Source: Rhodopseudomonas sp. P2A-2r (GTDB lineage: Bacteria; Pseudomonadota; Alphaproteobacteria; Rhizobiales; Xanthobacteraceae). From it: a stretch of DNA of 64,000 nt. The stretch is taken from NCBI RefSeq assembly GCF_026015985.1, contig NZ_CP110389.1, forward strand, positions 6,170,001-6,234,000, read 5' to 3'. Position 1 is the first letter of the stretch, and each line of letters begins with the position of its first letter. Positions 9,734 through 18,922 of this stretch are shown one piece after another. Under the pieces are notes generated by a model. The model saw only the letters and a list, made by a program, of their open reading frames with translations. It made no database searches and was not told the DNA's origin. The translations under genes were made by a program, and so were the position numbers.

Positions 9734-11080
9734 CTACTTCACCGGCCGCGCTGCCGCCGGCGCGACGAATTCCGTCGTCGTACCGTGCTTGCCGAACAGC
9801 ACCAGCAGGCCTGCGACCAGCGGCAGGATCGCCAGCACCAAGAGACCGGTCGCCGTGCTGCCGGTGGCTTCCTTGATCCAGCCGATCAGATACGGCCCGC
9901 CGAAGCCGGCGAGGTTACCGATCGAATTGATCAGCGCGATGCCGCCGGCGGCGGCGGTGCCTGACAGCCACGCGGTCGGCAGCGTCCAGAACAGCGCAAA
10001 GGTGCAGAACACGCCGATCGCCGCCACGGTGATGGCCACCATGGTCAGCGTGGGATCCTGGATGTAGCCGCAGGCACCGAGCGCCAGCGCAGTGAGCAGC
10101 AGCGGCAGGCCGACATGCCAGACCCGCTCGCGGGTCCGGTCGGAATGCCGCGCCCACAGCACCATCGCCACCGAGCCGAACAGATAGGGGATCGCGGTGA
10201 CGAAGCCGGTCTGCACATTGTTGAAGCCGAACGCCTTGACGATCTGCGGCAGCCAGAACTGCATGCCGTAAAGCGCGCCGACGAAGCCGAAATATACCAC
10301 GCTCAGCAGCAGCACCTTTTTCGACGACAGCGCCTGCCCCAGCGTCATCCGGTGTTGCGCCTTGGCCTCGTGCTCGCTCGCGAGCTTCGCCGACAGCCAG
10401 GCCTTCTCCTCGGCGCTCAGCCAGGTCGCCTGCGACGGCTTGTCGGTGAGATAGAACCAGGTGACGATGCCGAGCACCACCGAGGGAATGCCCTCGATGA
10501 TGAACAGCCACTGCCAGCCATGCAGTCCGAGCGTGCCGTCGAGGCCGAGCAACAGGCCCGACACCGGCGCGCCGATCACCGTGGACACCGGCACCGCGAT
10601 GGCGAAGGCGGCGAGGAAGCGCGCGCGGTATTCGGCCGGATACCAGTAGGTGAGATACAGGATGATGCCGGGGAAGAAGCCGGCTTCGGCGACGCCGAGC
10701 AGAAAGCGCAGCGTGTAGAAACTCCAGGGGCCGCTGACCATGGCCATCAGCGCCGAGATGATGCCCCAGCTCACCATGATGCGGGCAATCCAGCGGCTGG
10801 CGCCGAATTTTTCCAGCGCGATGTTGCTGGGCACTTCGAAGATGAAATAGCCGATGAAGAAGATGCCGGCACCCCACGAGAACATGGTCGGCGTGAACTT
10901 CAGTTCCTCATTCATGGTCAGCGCGGCAAAACCGAGATTGACGCGATCGAGATAGGCCAGGAAATAGGCCAGCACCAGAAACGGAATCAGCCGCAGCGAA
11001 ATCGCGCGGATGGTCGAGGTCTCGATGTCGGTCTTGGCTCCGCGCATCATCGCGCGCGCGCCGGCGGCGGTCTGGCTCAT
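9734..11080 (-). CDS. MFS transporter, anion:cation symporter type (tartrate/phthalate-permease-like)
   Basis: Carrier of 448 residues with 12 predicted membrane helices. The opening (TIRAISLRLIPFLVLAYF then LAYLDRVNLGFAAL) and the TM2-3 region with EKFGASRW are typical of the ACS family that imports organic anions such as tartrate, phthalate or hexuronates. The ATG at 11080 (MSQTAAGARA) has GGGAGC 7 bases upstream and is preferred to a longer frame from 11287 that would prepend charged, non-family sequence. It is alone on its strand; the substrate is unknown. Confidence 0.88.
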   Translation of the reverse strand: MSQTAAGARAMMRGAKTDIETSTIRAISLRLIPFLVLAYFLAYLDRVNLGFAALTMNEELKFTPTMFSWGAGIFFIGYFIFEVPSNIALEKFGASRWIARIMVSWGIISALMAMVSGPWSFYTLRFLLGVAEAGFFPGIILYLTYWYPAEYRARFLAAFAIAVPVSTVIGAPVSGLLLGLDGTLGLHGWQWLFIIEGIPSVVLGIVTWFYLTDKPSQATWLSAEEKAWLSAKLASEHEAKAQHRMTLGQALSSKKVLLLSVVYFGFVGALYGMQFWLPQIVKAFGFNNVQTGFVTAIPYLFGSVAMVLWARHSDRTRERVWHVGLPLLLTALALGACGYIQDPTLTMVAITVAAIGVFCTFALFWTLPTAWLSGTAAAGGIALINSIGNLAGFGGPYLIGWIKEATGSTATGLLVLAILPLVAGLLVLFGKHGTTTEFVAPAAARPVK

Positions 11081-11382
11081 GGTTTGCTCCCGGTCGTTTC
11101 TCGTTCCGGCGTCTGACGCGCCGCAATCTTTCGTTGCTTCAATACAGAAGCACGACGCGCGGAGCAACGGCGGGAATGCGCTGCAGGAATGCTCCGGAAC
11201 TTGTGGGCGAAGATTGCCCCTCACGGCATTGCGCACGGCGACGACCGCGACACTGCGCAACATTCTGCCGCGGCGTCCGACGGGCACTACGAAAAAATTT
11301 TAGCGGGGCGTCTTGAAACCGCGCGGCGGCTTTCGCATTTTTCGCAGCGTCCCGTTTTGAAAGGAGAGTTCGGGAGGTACAC
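11081..11382. other. intergenic region between divergent genes, no gene seen
   Basis: This 302-base stretch separates the start of the minus-strand MFS gene from the start of the plus-strand small protein gene. It must hold promoters for both. A small inverted repeat, TGCTTC-N6-GAAGCA, lies at 11135-11152, about 55-70 bases ahead of the MFS start, and could be an operator. I see no clear sigma-70, sigma-54 or EcfG consensus. Confidence 0.4.
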
Positions 11383-11778
11383 ATGGATATCAATCTTTCC
11401 GCATCACCGCGCATCATCGATTTTCACGCCTTCATCCATCCCGCTTCGGCGTTCAAACATCCTGACGACGTGCTGCGCGACGACTCGCTGAGCCCGGCCG
11501 AGAAGCGGATCATCCTGTCGTCCTGGGCATCCGACGCCCACGCCGTGGAGTCACAGCCCTGGCTGCGCCAGGTGCCGGGCGGCAACCGCCCAGTGGCGCT
11601 GGCGGCCATTCTCGCAGCGCTGCGCCGGCTCGACGACGACGATGGGCCGCCCAGAGGCGGCATGGCGATCCGGCCATCGGATCTGGCGCGCGCCAGCAGC
11701 CCGCCTCCGGATTGCATAGCCGAGCACAGCTTGCCGCCGCGCTTCGACCGACGGAGCGATGCCGCGCTGGCGGCGTGA
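11383..11778 (+). CDS. conserved hypothetical protein, 131 aa
   Basis: The ATG follows GGGAGG at 6 bases, a strong ribosome site, so translation is well supported. The protein has no signal peptide or membrane helix. The N-terminal 65 residues look folded and contain HPDDVLRDDSLSPAEKRIIL followed by SSWASDAHAVE, a pattern I associate with short proteins common in Bradyrhizobium; the rest is Pro/Arg/Ser-rich and probably disordered. Function unknown. It ends 46 bases before the stop of the convergent RTX-repeat gene. Confidence 0.7.
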   Translation: MDINLSASPRIIDFHAFIHPASAFKHPDDVLRDDSLSPAEKRIILSSWASDAHAVESQPWLRQVPGGNRPVALAAILAALRRLDDDDGPPRGGMAIRPSDLARASSPPPDCIAEHSLPPRFDRRSDAALAA

Positions 11779-11823
11779 TGCACGACGCGCCCGGACGAGC
11801 CGGGCGCGATCGCATCCGCGCAA

Positions 11824-12846
11824 TCAGGCGAGCTTGTCCAGCGGCGCCGTCGGAGTGGCCTCGGCACTGACCGACAGGGTCGAGCCGTCGGCGAAAGCCA
11901 GGGTCGCCGGCCCGCGCGGGTGCAGGTTCATGGTGATCTTGTCGTCGCTGCCGTCGAAGGTGATGGTCGCGGTCTGCCCGGACACGCTGACATGGGTGCC
12001 TGCCGCGGAAATGCCCTGGCCGAAGTCCAGCCGCGTGTTGCGATCGGCGTAGACCGTATCCTTGCCGTCGCCGGCAGCGAAGCTGATCGTGGAATTGTCG
12101 CCCACCGAGATCAAATCGTCGCCGGTGCCGCCGTTGACGATAGCGTTGCCCGCGGCGGCATAGATGGAGTCGTTGCCGGCGCCGCCGCTGGCTTTGCTGT
12201 CGCTCCATACCGAGATCACATCGTTGCCGTCGCCGCCATCGACCTGGGCGCCCGACCAGGCGTCGATGCGGTCGTCGCCGCTGCCGCCGGAGACGATGGA
12301 GTTCGACCAGACGTGGATGGTGTCATTGCCGGCGCCGCCATCGACCTGGCTCTCCGACCACGCATCGATGCGATCGTCGCCGTCGCCGCCATGCACCCGC
12401 GAGTCCGACCACGCACGCACGGTATCGTTGCCAGCGCCGGCGTCGACCACGCTGCCGGACCACACGTCGATGGTGTCATTGCCGTCACCGGCATCGGCCA
12501 GGCTGTTCGACCAGCCGCTCAACACGTCGTTGCCGTCGGTGCCGGAGACGGTGGACAGGCCGAGCTCCTGCAGCCGCAGCAGGAAGCTTTTGACGACGTC
12601 GGACTGACCGATGCTCGCGGTCTTTGGCGGCACGGCCTTTCCGTCCGCATCATTCTTGGCATCATTGTTGGCGGGCGCGGCGGTCGCCTCGGGCGGCGCC
12701 GGGGCCGCGAAGTCCGGCGGCATCGGCGCCGTCGGCGCGATCATCGGCTTGGACCATGCGTCGTTGAGGGAGAGCTGAATCAAGGAAAACTGCCTGGCGT
12801 TGAGAAAAGATGATTTTTGACCGGGATGATAATTTCCGGCCGGCAC
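11824..12846 (-). CDS. RTX-like calcium-binding repeat protein with 17-residue Trp-Ser repeats
   Basis: Protein of up to 340 residues. The N-terminal 100 residues are Pro/Ala-rich linker; residues 102-270 form about ten tandem GGxGNDxI units. Seven consecutive units carry Trp at 112, 129, 146, 163, 180, 197 and 214, an exact 17-residue spacing, always as WS. The GGxGxD loops resemble Ca-binding RTX beta-rolls, normally built of 9-residue half turns. There is no N-terminal signal peptide, and RTX proteins are usually exported by a type I system, which is not encoded nearby. The start is uncertain: GTG at 12846, or ATG at 12744 (residue 35). Confidence 0.75.
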   Translation of the reverse strand: MPAGNYHPGQKSSFLNARQFSLIQLSLNDAWSKPMIAPTAPMPPDFAAPAPPEATAAPANNDAKNDADGKAVPPKTASIGQSDVVKSFLLRLQELGLSTVSGTDGNDVLSGWSNSLADAGDGNDTIDVWSGSVVDAGAGNDTVRAWSDSRVHGGDGDDRIDAWSESQVDGGAGNDTIHVWSNSIVSGGSGDDRIDAWSGAQVDGGDGNDVISVWSDSKASGGAGNDSIYAAAGNAIVNGGTGDDLISVGDNSTISFAAGDGKDTVYADRNTRLDFGQGISAAGTHVSVSGQTATITFDGSDDKITMNLHPRGPATLAFADGSTLSVSAEATPTAPLDKLA

Positions 12847-13066
12847 GGTTAATTCTTCGTTGCCAGGACTTTCGGAGCATCGTCCCAGAAATTTCTATCT
12901 GATTGAATTCGTTCGAGTTTGTTCGCATCGCGTCAAATTGTCACGGTACATATTTACCGGGCCCGGCAGGACCGCTTGCCGCACCGCGCGGTCAGCCACT
13001 AGGCTGCCGGTAACAGCCGGGCCGCCATTGCGGCGGCACCGGCCAAAAAGCGAAAAGCGGGAGCCC

Positions 13067-14563
13067 ATGAACGTCCAGGAAAAATTCGCCAGCGCATCGG
13101 CGGTTTCGACGCAGCATTTCGATGTCATCGTGGTGGGTGCCGGAATCTCCGGCGTCGGCGCAGCCTATCACCTCTGCAAGCAATGTCCGGGCACCAGCTT
13201 CGCGGTGCTGGAGACCCAGCACAGCTTCGGCGGAACCTGGCTGACCCATCGCTATCCCGGCATCCGCTCCGACAGCGACCTGCACACTTTCGGCTATCGC
13301 TTCAAGCCATGGACCTCGGCGCCGATCGCCACCGCCGCGGAGATCCTCGCTTATATGGGCGAGGTGATCGCCGAGAACGATCTGGCGCCGCACATCCGCT
13401 ACAACCACCGCATCGAAACCGCGGCGTGGTCGTCGGCCGACAATCTGTGGACGCTGACAGTCAACCATGACGGCGTGACGTCGACCTACGCCACGCGCTT
13501 CCTGTGGATGTGCCAGGGCTACTACAACCACGCCCAGGGATTTACGCCGGAGTGGCCAGGCATGGCCGACTTCAAGGGGCGCATGGTGCATCCGCAGACC
13601 TGGCCTGAGGATATCGACCTTGCCGGCAAAAAGGTGGTGGTGATCGGCTCCGGCGCGACGGCCGCCACGCTGGTGCCGGCCATCGCCGACACATGCGCCC
13701 ATGTCACCATGCTGCAGCGCTCGCCGACCTTCTTCATCACCGGCCGCAACGTCAACGATCTCGCCGAGACGCTGCGCCAGCTCGAGATCAAGGAGGAATG
13801 GATCCACGAGATCGTGCGCCGCAAGATCCTGTTCGACCAGGCCGCCTTCACCAAGCGCGCCGTCGAGGAGCCGGAGGTGGTGAAGCAGGAGCTGCTGAAG
13901 GGCGTCAAAGCCTATCTCGGCGAGGACTACGACATCGCCACCCATTTCACGCCGCGCTACCGGCCGTGGCGCCAGCGCATCGCCTTCATTCCCAACGGCG
14001 ACCTGTTCCAGGGCATCAAGGCAGGCAAGGCGTCGGTGGTCACCGACGAGATCGAACGCTTCACGGAAAGCGGCATCGCCCTGAAATCCGGCAAGCAGCT
14101 CGACGCCGACATCGTCGTCACCGCCACCGGCTTCAACCTCAATGTGCTCGGCGACATCGCCTTCTCCATCGACGGCGAACCGCTCGACTTCTCGCAGACC
14201 GTCACCTATCGCGGCATGATGTTCACCGGCGTGCCCAACATGGTGTGGATCTTCGGCTATTTTCGCGCGAGCTGGACCTTGCGCGTCGACCTGGTCGCCG
14301 ACTTCGTCTGCGCCCTGCTCAACCATATGGAAAACACCGGCGCGACCCGCGTGGAGCCCATGCTGCGGCCGGAAGACCGCGACATGCCGCTGCTGCCGTG
14401 GATCGATCCGGAAAATTTCAATCCCGGCTACATCATGCGCGGGCTGCATCTGCTGCCGAAGCGCGGCGACAAGGCGGAATGGCAGCACAACCAGGACTAC
14501 TGGTCGGAGAAAAACGAGTTTCCCGCCATCGACCTGGAAGATCCGGTTTTCAGGTACGGGTGA
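13067..14563 (+). CDS. flavin-containing monooxygenase, Baeyer-Villiger type
   Basis: FAD/NADPH monooxygenase of 498 residues. It has the FAD Rossmann motif GAGISG (24-29), the NADPH Rossmann motif GSGATA (194-199) and, between them, FKGRMVHPQTWP (169-180), which matches the Baeyer-Villiger fingerprint FxGxxxHxxxWP. It probably inserts oxygen next to a carbonyl, making esters or lactones from ketones; the substrate is not predictable. The ATG at 13067 has CGGGAG 4 bases upstream. A promoter region shared with the divergent RTX gene precedes it, and an acyl-CoA dehydrogenase gene follows after a repeat element. Confidence 0.9.
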   Translation: MNVQEKFASASAVSTQHFDVIVVGAGISGVGAAYHLCKQCPGTSFAVLETQHSFGGTWLTHRYPGIRSDSDLHTFGYRFKPWTSAPIATAAEILAYMGEVIAENDLAPHIRYNHRIETAAWSSADNLWTLTVNHDGVTSTYATRFLWMCQGYYNHAQGFTPEWPGMADFKGRMVHPQTWPEDIDLAGKKVVVIGSGATAATLVPAIADTCAHVTMLQRSPTFFITGRNVNDLAETLRQLEIKEEWIHEIVRRKILFDQAAFTKRAVEEPEVVKQELLKGVKAYLGEDYDIATHFTPRYRPWRQRIAFIPNGDLFQGIKAGKASVVTDEIERFTESGIALKSGKQLDADIVVTATGFNLNVLGDIAFSIDGEPLDFSQTVTYRGMMFTGVPNMVWIFGYFRASWTLRVDLVADFVCALLNHMENTGATRVEPMLRPEDRDMPLLPWIDPENFNPGYIMRGLHLLPKRGDKAEWQHNQDYWSEKNEFPAIDLEDPVFRYG

Positions 14564-14570
14564 GTTGTGT

Positions 14571-14719
14571 CCCGGACGCGGTGCGGCATTCTCAGACGAT
14601 GCACTTGCATCGCCGATGCCGCTCCGCAGATCCGGGACCCTGCTCACTTCCTTTGCGCCCAAACTGGATCTGCGGTGCACTACGCCGCCAGAAGGCGGCG
14701 TAGTGCACCGCGTCCGGGG
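14571..14719. repeat. dispersed palindromic repeat, family 1 copy A (CCCGGACGCGG...GTCCGGGG)
   Basis: An element of about 150 bases bounded by CCCGGACGCGGTGCGGCATT and its near-complement GTGCACCGCGTCCGGGG, with internal GATCCGGGACC. Related copies occur at 25048, 27768, 35519 and 46681. It separates the monooxygenase and acyl-CoA dehydrogenase genes and can fold into a long hairpin. Confidence 0.8.
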
Positions 14720-14835
14720 AACCCATCCAAGCCCGGGCTGCGCGAAACGACGGCCGTGTTTGCCTCCGATCCATCCTCCTGTAAGACGCCCGTCATCGCC
14801 TTGCGTGGCGGAGAGCGACCGGAGAATTCGCATCC

Positions 14836-15996
14836 ATGACTGACCGAGCCAACCTTATCGCCGCCAAGGTCGAGGCCTTTGTCCGCAGCGTGGTGATTCC
14901 CTGCGAGAAGGATCCGCGCACTGGACCGCACGGCCCGAGCGATGAACTGGTGCAGGAACTGCGCGACAGGGCGCGCGCCGCCGGCGTGCTGACGCCGCAC
15001 ATTCTGCCGGACGGATCGCACCTGACGCAGCGTGAGACGGCAACGGCGCTGATCGCATCCGGTCTGTCGCCGCTGGGACCTCTGGCCTGCAACACCATGG
15101 CGCCCGACGAGGGCAACATGTACCTGCTCGGCAAGGTCGGCAGCGCCGAGCAGAAGGCGCGCTTCCTCGAGCCGCTGGTCTCCGGCCGCGCGCGCTCGGC
15201 GTTCTTCATGACCGAGCCGGCGGAAGACGGCGGCGCCGGCTCCGATCCGTCGATGATGCAGACCACCTGCACGCTCGACGGCAATCACTGGGTCATCAAC
15301 GGCAAGAAGAAATTCATCACCGGCGCGGAGGGCGCCAAAGTCGGCATCGTGATGGCGAAGTCCGACGACGGCGCCTGCCTGTTCCTGGTGGACCTGCCGG
15401 ACCCCGCGATCCGTACGCTGCGCATTCTCGACACCATCGACAGTTCGATGCCCGGCGGCCATGCCGAGGTGGCTATCGAGAACCTGCGGGTGCCTGCCGA
15501 CCAGATGCTCGGCGCGGCCGGCGACGGCTTCAAATATGCCCAGATCCGCCTCAGCCCGGCGCGGCTGTCGCACTGCATGCGCTGGCTGGGCCTGGCGATC
15601 CGCGCCAACGAGATCGCCACCGACTATGCCTGCCGCCGCCATGCCTTCGGCAAGCCGCTGGTGGATCACGAAGGCGTCGGCTTCATGCTGGCGGAGAACC
15701 TGATCGACATCAAGGCGTCGGAGCTGATGATCGACTGGTGCGCCGGCGTGCTCGACACCGGCTCGCTCGGCACCGCCGAGAGCTCGATGGCCAAGGTGGC
15801 AGTGTCGGAATCGCTGATGCGCATCGCCGACCGCTGCGTGCAGGTGATGGGCGGCAACGGCGTCTCCGGCGACACCATCGTCGAGCAGGCCTTTCGCGAG
15901 ATCCGCGCCTTCCGCATCTATGACGGCCCCACCGAAGTGCACAAATGGTCGCTCGCCAAGAAGATCAAGCGCGACTGGAAGAACGCACAGCATTGA
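14836..15996 (+). CDS. acyl-CoA dehydrogenase, ACAD10/11-like
   Basis: FAD-dependent dehydrogenase of 386 residues. The FAD/substrate loop is FFMTEPAEDGGAGSDPS (about residues 122-138) and the C-terminal active-site region reads IYDGPTEVHKW, placing Asp363 where medium-chain enzymes have the catalytic Glu; the DGPxEVH form is typical of the ACAD10/11 group. The reaction is alpha,beta-dehydrogenation of an acyl-CoA. The ATG at 14836 has GGAG 11 bases upstream. The stop overlaps the TTG start of the next MFS gene, so the two are probably one transcript. Confidence 0.9.
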   Translation: MTDRANLIAAKVEAFVRSVVIPCEKDPRTGPHGPSDELVQELRDRARAAGVLTPHILPDGSHLTQRETATALIASGLSPLGPLACNTMAPDEGNMYLLGKVGSAEQKARFLEPLVSGRARSAFFMTEPAEDGGAGSDPSMMQTTCTLDGNHWVINGKKKFITGAEGAKVGIVMAKSDDGACLFLVDLPDPAIRTLRILDTIDSSMPGGHAEVAIENLRVPADQMLGAAGDGFKYAQIRLSPARLSHCMRWLGLAIRANEIATDYACRRHAFGKPLVDHEGVGFMLAENLIDIKASELMIDWCAGVLDTGSLGTAESSMAKVAVSESLMRIADRCVQVMGGNGVSGDTIVEQAFREIRAFRIYDGPTEVHKWSLAKKIKRDWKNAQH

Positions 15997-17390
15997 GCGG
16001 GCCCGCGCATCACGGCTGGCGGCTTCTGCTGCGGCGGGAATGGATTTTGCCGCTGGCGATCCTGCTCAGCGGCGTGCTGCTGCAGTCGATGAACGTGCTG
16101 ATGCTGGCCACCGTGCTGCCATCCATCGTCGGCGAGCTCGGCGGCGTCCACATGTTGAGCTGGCCGACCACCGCCTTTCTCGCCTCCTCCATTGTCGCCG
16201 CCAGCAGCGCCGGCATGATCGCGGCGGTCATCGGTCCGCGGCGGACCTACTGTCTTGGCGTGACAGTCTTCGGCTGCGGCGCGCTGTTCTGCTCGCTGGC
16301 GCCGACCATGGATTTCATCGTCGCCGGACGCCTGATCCAGGGGTTCGGCGGCGGCCTCGAAGTGGCCGTGGCCTATGTGCTGGTGCGCGGCACGTTTCCC
16401 GAGCCGGTGTGGGCACGGGTGATCGCGCTGCTGTCGACGGGCTGGAGCATGTCGGTGCTGATCGGCCCGATGGTCGGCGGCCTGTTCGCCCGTTACGGCC
16501 ACTGGCGCGCCGCGTTCGTCACGACCGCCGCCGTCGCCGCGCTGCTGGCGGTCGGCGCCTTCTTCCTGCTGCCACGGACAATCGCGCCCGGCACGACGCC
16601 CCGCGTCCCGTTCGGGCGTCTCGCTTTGATCTGCATCGCCATCGCCGCGATGTCGTCGGCATCGATCGTCGCCGCTCCGCTGACCCAGGCCGGGCTGATC
16701 GCGCTGGCGATCCTGTCGCTGGCGCTGATGCTGCGCATCAACCGTGCGGCCACGTCGCCTTTGCTGCCGACCGACGCGTTTTCGCTGCGCACGCCGGCCG
16801 GCGTCGGGTTGTGGCTGGCGCTGCTGCTGTGCATCGCGTTCAGCCCGCTGCAGATCTACGTGCCGATGTTCCTCCAGCACTTCCAGGGACTCGATCCGCT
16901 GGCCGCCGGATTTGTCGTCGCCAGCGCCTCGCTGGGCTGGACCTGCGCATCGCTGGTCACCGCCGGCGTGCCGAAGCCATGGCCGCAACGGCTGATGGTG
17001 ACGGGACCGGCGACCATGATCGTCAGCCTGATGGCGCTGGCCTGGCTGACGTCGAGCTCGGCAACGGCGCCCCTGCTTCCGGCCATCGCGCTGCTCGGCA
17101 TCGGCATGGGCCAGTGCTGGCCGTTCGTTGCGCACAGCGTCATGAGCAGCGCCAGGCCCGGCGAGGAGGCGGTGGCCGCCACGTCGGTTCCCACCGTGCA
17201 GCAAATGGGCTTCGCCCTCGGCGCGGCCGCTGCCGGACTCGCCGCCAACCTCAGCGGCCTCGGGGACGACGTGTCCGCCGCAGGCATGGCAAGCGCCGCG
17301 TTCTGGGTTCCGGCGAGCTTCGGGATGATCGCGCTCGGCGCTTGCCTGATGGCGTTGCGCCTGCGGCGACTACGCGGGGCGGCCACGTAA
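15993..17390 (+). CDS. MFS transporter (drug:proton antiporter-like)
   Basis: Membrane carrier of about 465 residues with 12 or more predicted helices, starting RREWILPLAILLSGVLLQ and containing LPSIVGELGG, a DHA2/EmrB-like TM1-TM2 signature, and RLIQGFGGG in TM4. A TTG at 15993 overlaps the upstream TGA by 3 bases and has GGAAGA about 10 bases before it; an in-frame ATG at 15945 is the alternative start. The gene is coupled to the acyl-CoA dehydrogenase. The substrate is unknown. Confidence 0.82.
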   Translation: MSGPAHHGWRLLLRREWILPLAILLSGVLLQSMNVLMLATVLPSIVGELGGVHMLSWPTTAFLASSIVAASSAGMIAAVIGPRRTYCLGVTVFGCGALFCSLAPTMDFIVAGRLIQGFGGGLEVAVAYVLVRGTFPEPVWARVIALLSTGWSMSVLIGPMVGGLFARYGHWRAAFVTTAAVAALLAVGAFFLLPRTIAPGTTPRVPFGRLALICIAIAAMSSASIVAAPLTQAGLIALAILSLALMLRINRAATSPLLPTDAFSLRTPAGVGLWLALLLCIAFSPLQIYVPMFLQHFQGLDPLAAGFVVASASLGWTCASLVTAGVPKPWPQRLMVTGPATMIVSLMALAWLTSSSATAPLLPAIALLGIGMGQCWPFVAHSVMSSARPGEEAVAATSVPTVQQMGFALGAAAAGLAANLSGLGDDVSAAGMASAAFWVPASFGMIALGACLMALRLRRLRGAAT

Positions 17391-17474
17391 ACACGGGCGT
17401 TTGCAGCGCGGCATTTTGCGCTTGCGTCGTTCTCGCTCATGCCCGTAATTTGGCGCGAAACCTGAAAGAAGCAG

Positions 17475-18227
17475 ATGCGCTTTGTCGTTGCGTTGGTGAC
17501 TATCCTGGCAGCAGGTCCGAGCTGGGCCGCCAGTACAATCGTCAAGGACGGCGGCACGCTGGACGTTGCCGGCGTCACCTACCGGCTGGACGGCATCGAC
17601 GCCCCGTCCGTCGATCAGACCTGCATCGACGAGCACGCCGACTCCTGGGCCTGCGGCGTCGATGCGCGCGATCGCCTGACCAGGATGATCGCCGATCGCA
17701 AGGTGACCTGCGAGGACCTCGGCGCCGATGCCACGTTCAAGCAGCGCCGCGCCGGCCTCTGCACCATCGATGGCGACAAGGACAGCCTCAACCGGCAACT
17801 GGTGCGGCTGGGCTATGCCGTCAGCGTCGAGCCCTCGGTCAAGGGCCGCTTCGCGGCCGACGCCGCGACCGCAAGGGATGCCCGCGCGGGATTATGGCGC
17901 GGCTGCTTCGTGGCGCCGCAGGATTTCCGCCGCTGGGACAAGACGGCGCCGTTGCTGGGCACATCCTGCGCCAGCGACAAGGATCAGGAACTGCGCGCAT
18001 CGCTGTTTCCCGACGAACCGGTCACGCCGCCGGGTTGTTCGATCAAGGGCAAATATTCTGCGCGCGCCCGCGTGACCGGTCACGTCGGCATCTTCCACAT
18101 GCAGGGCTGTCGCAGCTATGCCGCCCTCGCCAAGCTGGAGCGCTGGTTCTGCTCCGCCGAGGACGCACAGGCCAACGGATTTCGCAAGGCGTTCAATTGC
18201 CTTGGCAGCAGCCGACGGCAGCCCTGA
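17475..18227 (+). CDS. secreted thermonuclease-family (SNase-like) protein lacking the catalytic Glu
   Basis: Protein of 250 residues with a signal peptide (MRFVVALVTILAAGPSWA) and a staphylococcal-nuclease OB fold: TYRLDGIDAP (residues 35-44), FKQRRAGLC (89-96) and LNRQLVRLGYAV (105-116). Arg37 and Asp42 match the catalytic Arg35 and Asp40 of SNase, but the next key position, normally Glu in DAPE, is Ser45. Nuclease activity is therefore doubtful. The C-terminal 100 residues contain several Cys and no known domain. It may act in the periplasm in another role. Confidence 0.8.
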   Translation: MRFVVALVTILAAGPSWAASTIVKDGGTLDVAGVTYRLDGIDAPSVDQTCIDEHADSWACGVDARDRLTRMIADRKVTCEDLGADATFKQRRAGLCTIDGDKDSLNRQLVRLGYAVSVEPSVKGRFAADAATARDARAGLWRGCFVAPQDFRRWDKTAPLLGTSCASDKDQELRASLFPDEPVTPPGCSIKGKYSARARVTGHVGIFHMQGCRSYAALAKLERWFCSAEDAQANGFRKAFNCLGSSRRQP

Positions 18228-18287
18228 CCGGCAACCTTGCGGCTCGCCGCCGCGCAGCATTGAACGAAGCTGCCGCTTGCGCGACCA

Positions 18288-18779
18288 ATGGCGATGAGCG
18301 AGAGCGGCCCAGCGACCAGCCCGAGTGAATCCGAGTGCCGCCATGACAAGGTGCGCGAATGGATCATCGACGCGCTTTCGCTGGCTACGGCCGGAGCTGC
18401 CGTTTCTCATTACAATCCGGACGGCATTCTGGCCACGATCATCATCGCCGCCGGCGCATCGGTGGTCGGGGCTGTGGTCTGGCGAACCCTCTGGGTTTTG
18501 AGTAGCATCATGCTCGCAAGCGTCGGCGTGTTGATCTACTTCTTCACCCTCATGCACGCGATGAGCTTTGGGCTGCCCGCCATGGTGCTCGCGATGTTCG
18601 TTCCCGGGATCGCACAGGCCTATGTGATCTGGGCGTTGTGGGCCGCAACAGGCACGCTGCTGCATCCGCTGATGCTGATGTGCCTGGCGTGGCTGGTTCT
18701 GCTCGGGATCTGCCTGTTCGAACAGAAGCTGTTCGCAGGTTGGCGTCCACGACGGTCGAAAGTCACGTCGCTCTGCTAG
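18288..18779 (+). CDS. hypothetical inner-membrane protein, 4 predicted helices
   Basis: Protein of 163 residues, unrecognised. A charged N-terminal 25 residues is followed by about four hydrophobic helices (near 43-63, 68-90, 92-112 and 124-146) and a basic C-terminal tail, so the C-terminus is probably cytoplasmic. A second ATG lies two codons in. It sits 60 bases after the nuclease-like gene on the same strand. Nothing suggests a specific function. Confidence 0.6.
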   Translation: MAMSESGPATSPSESECRHDKVREWIIDALSLATAGAAVSHYNPDGILATIIIAAGASVVGAVVWRTLWVLSSIMLASVGVLIYFFTLMHAMSFGLPAMVLAMFVPGIAQAYVIWALWAATGTLLHPLMLMCLAWLVLLGICLFEQKLFAGWRPRRSKVTSLC

Positions 18780-18922
18780 CGCCGCCGTCTTGTCGATTGT
18801 TCCGGCGAACGCTCACGATATTGTTTACGGGGATCGGGACAACCGCGGTGCGAGCCGCGCATCCGGCGGCTATGCTGCGGGCATCCCTGCCTCGCCGCAT
18901 CGCGGCTTTTCCCGGAGCTGTC

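Noticed and set aside
12010..12560. 51-base periodic DNA in the RTX gene considered as a CRISPR or tandem-repeat array
   Set aside because: The period is protein-coding (17 codons) and units diverge at third positions; there are no spacers between identical repeats.
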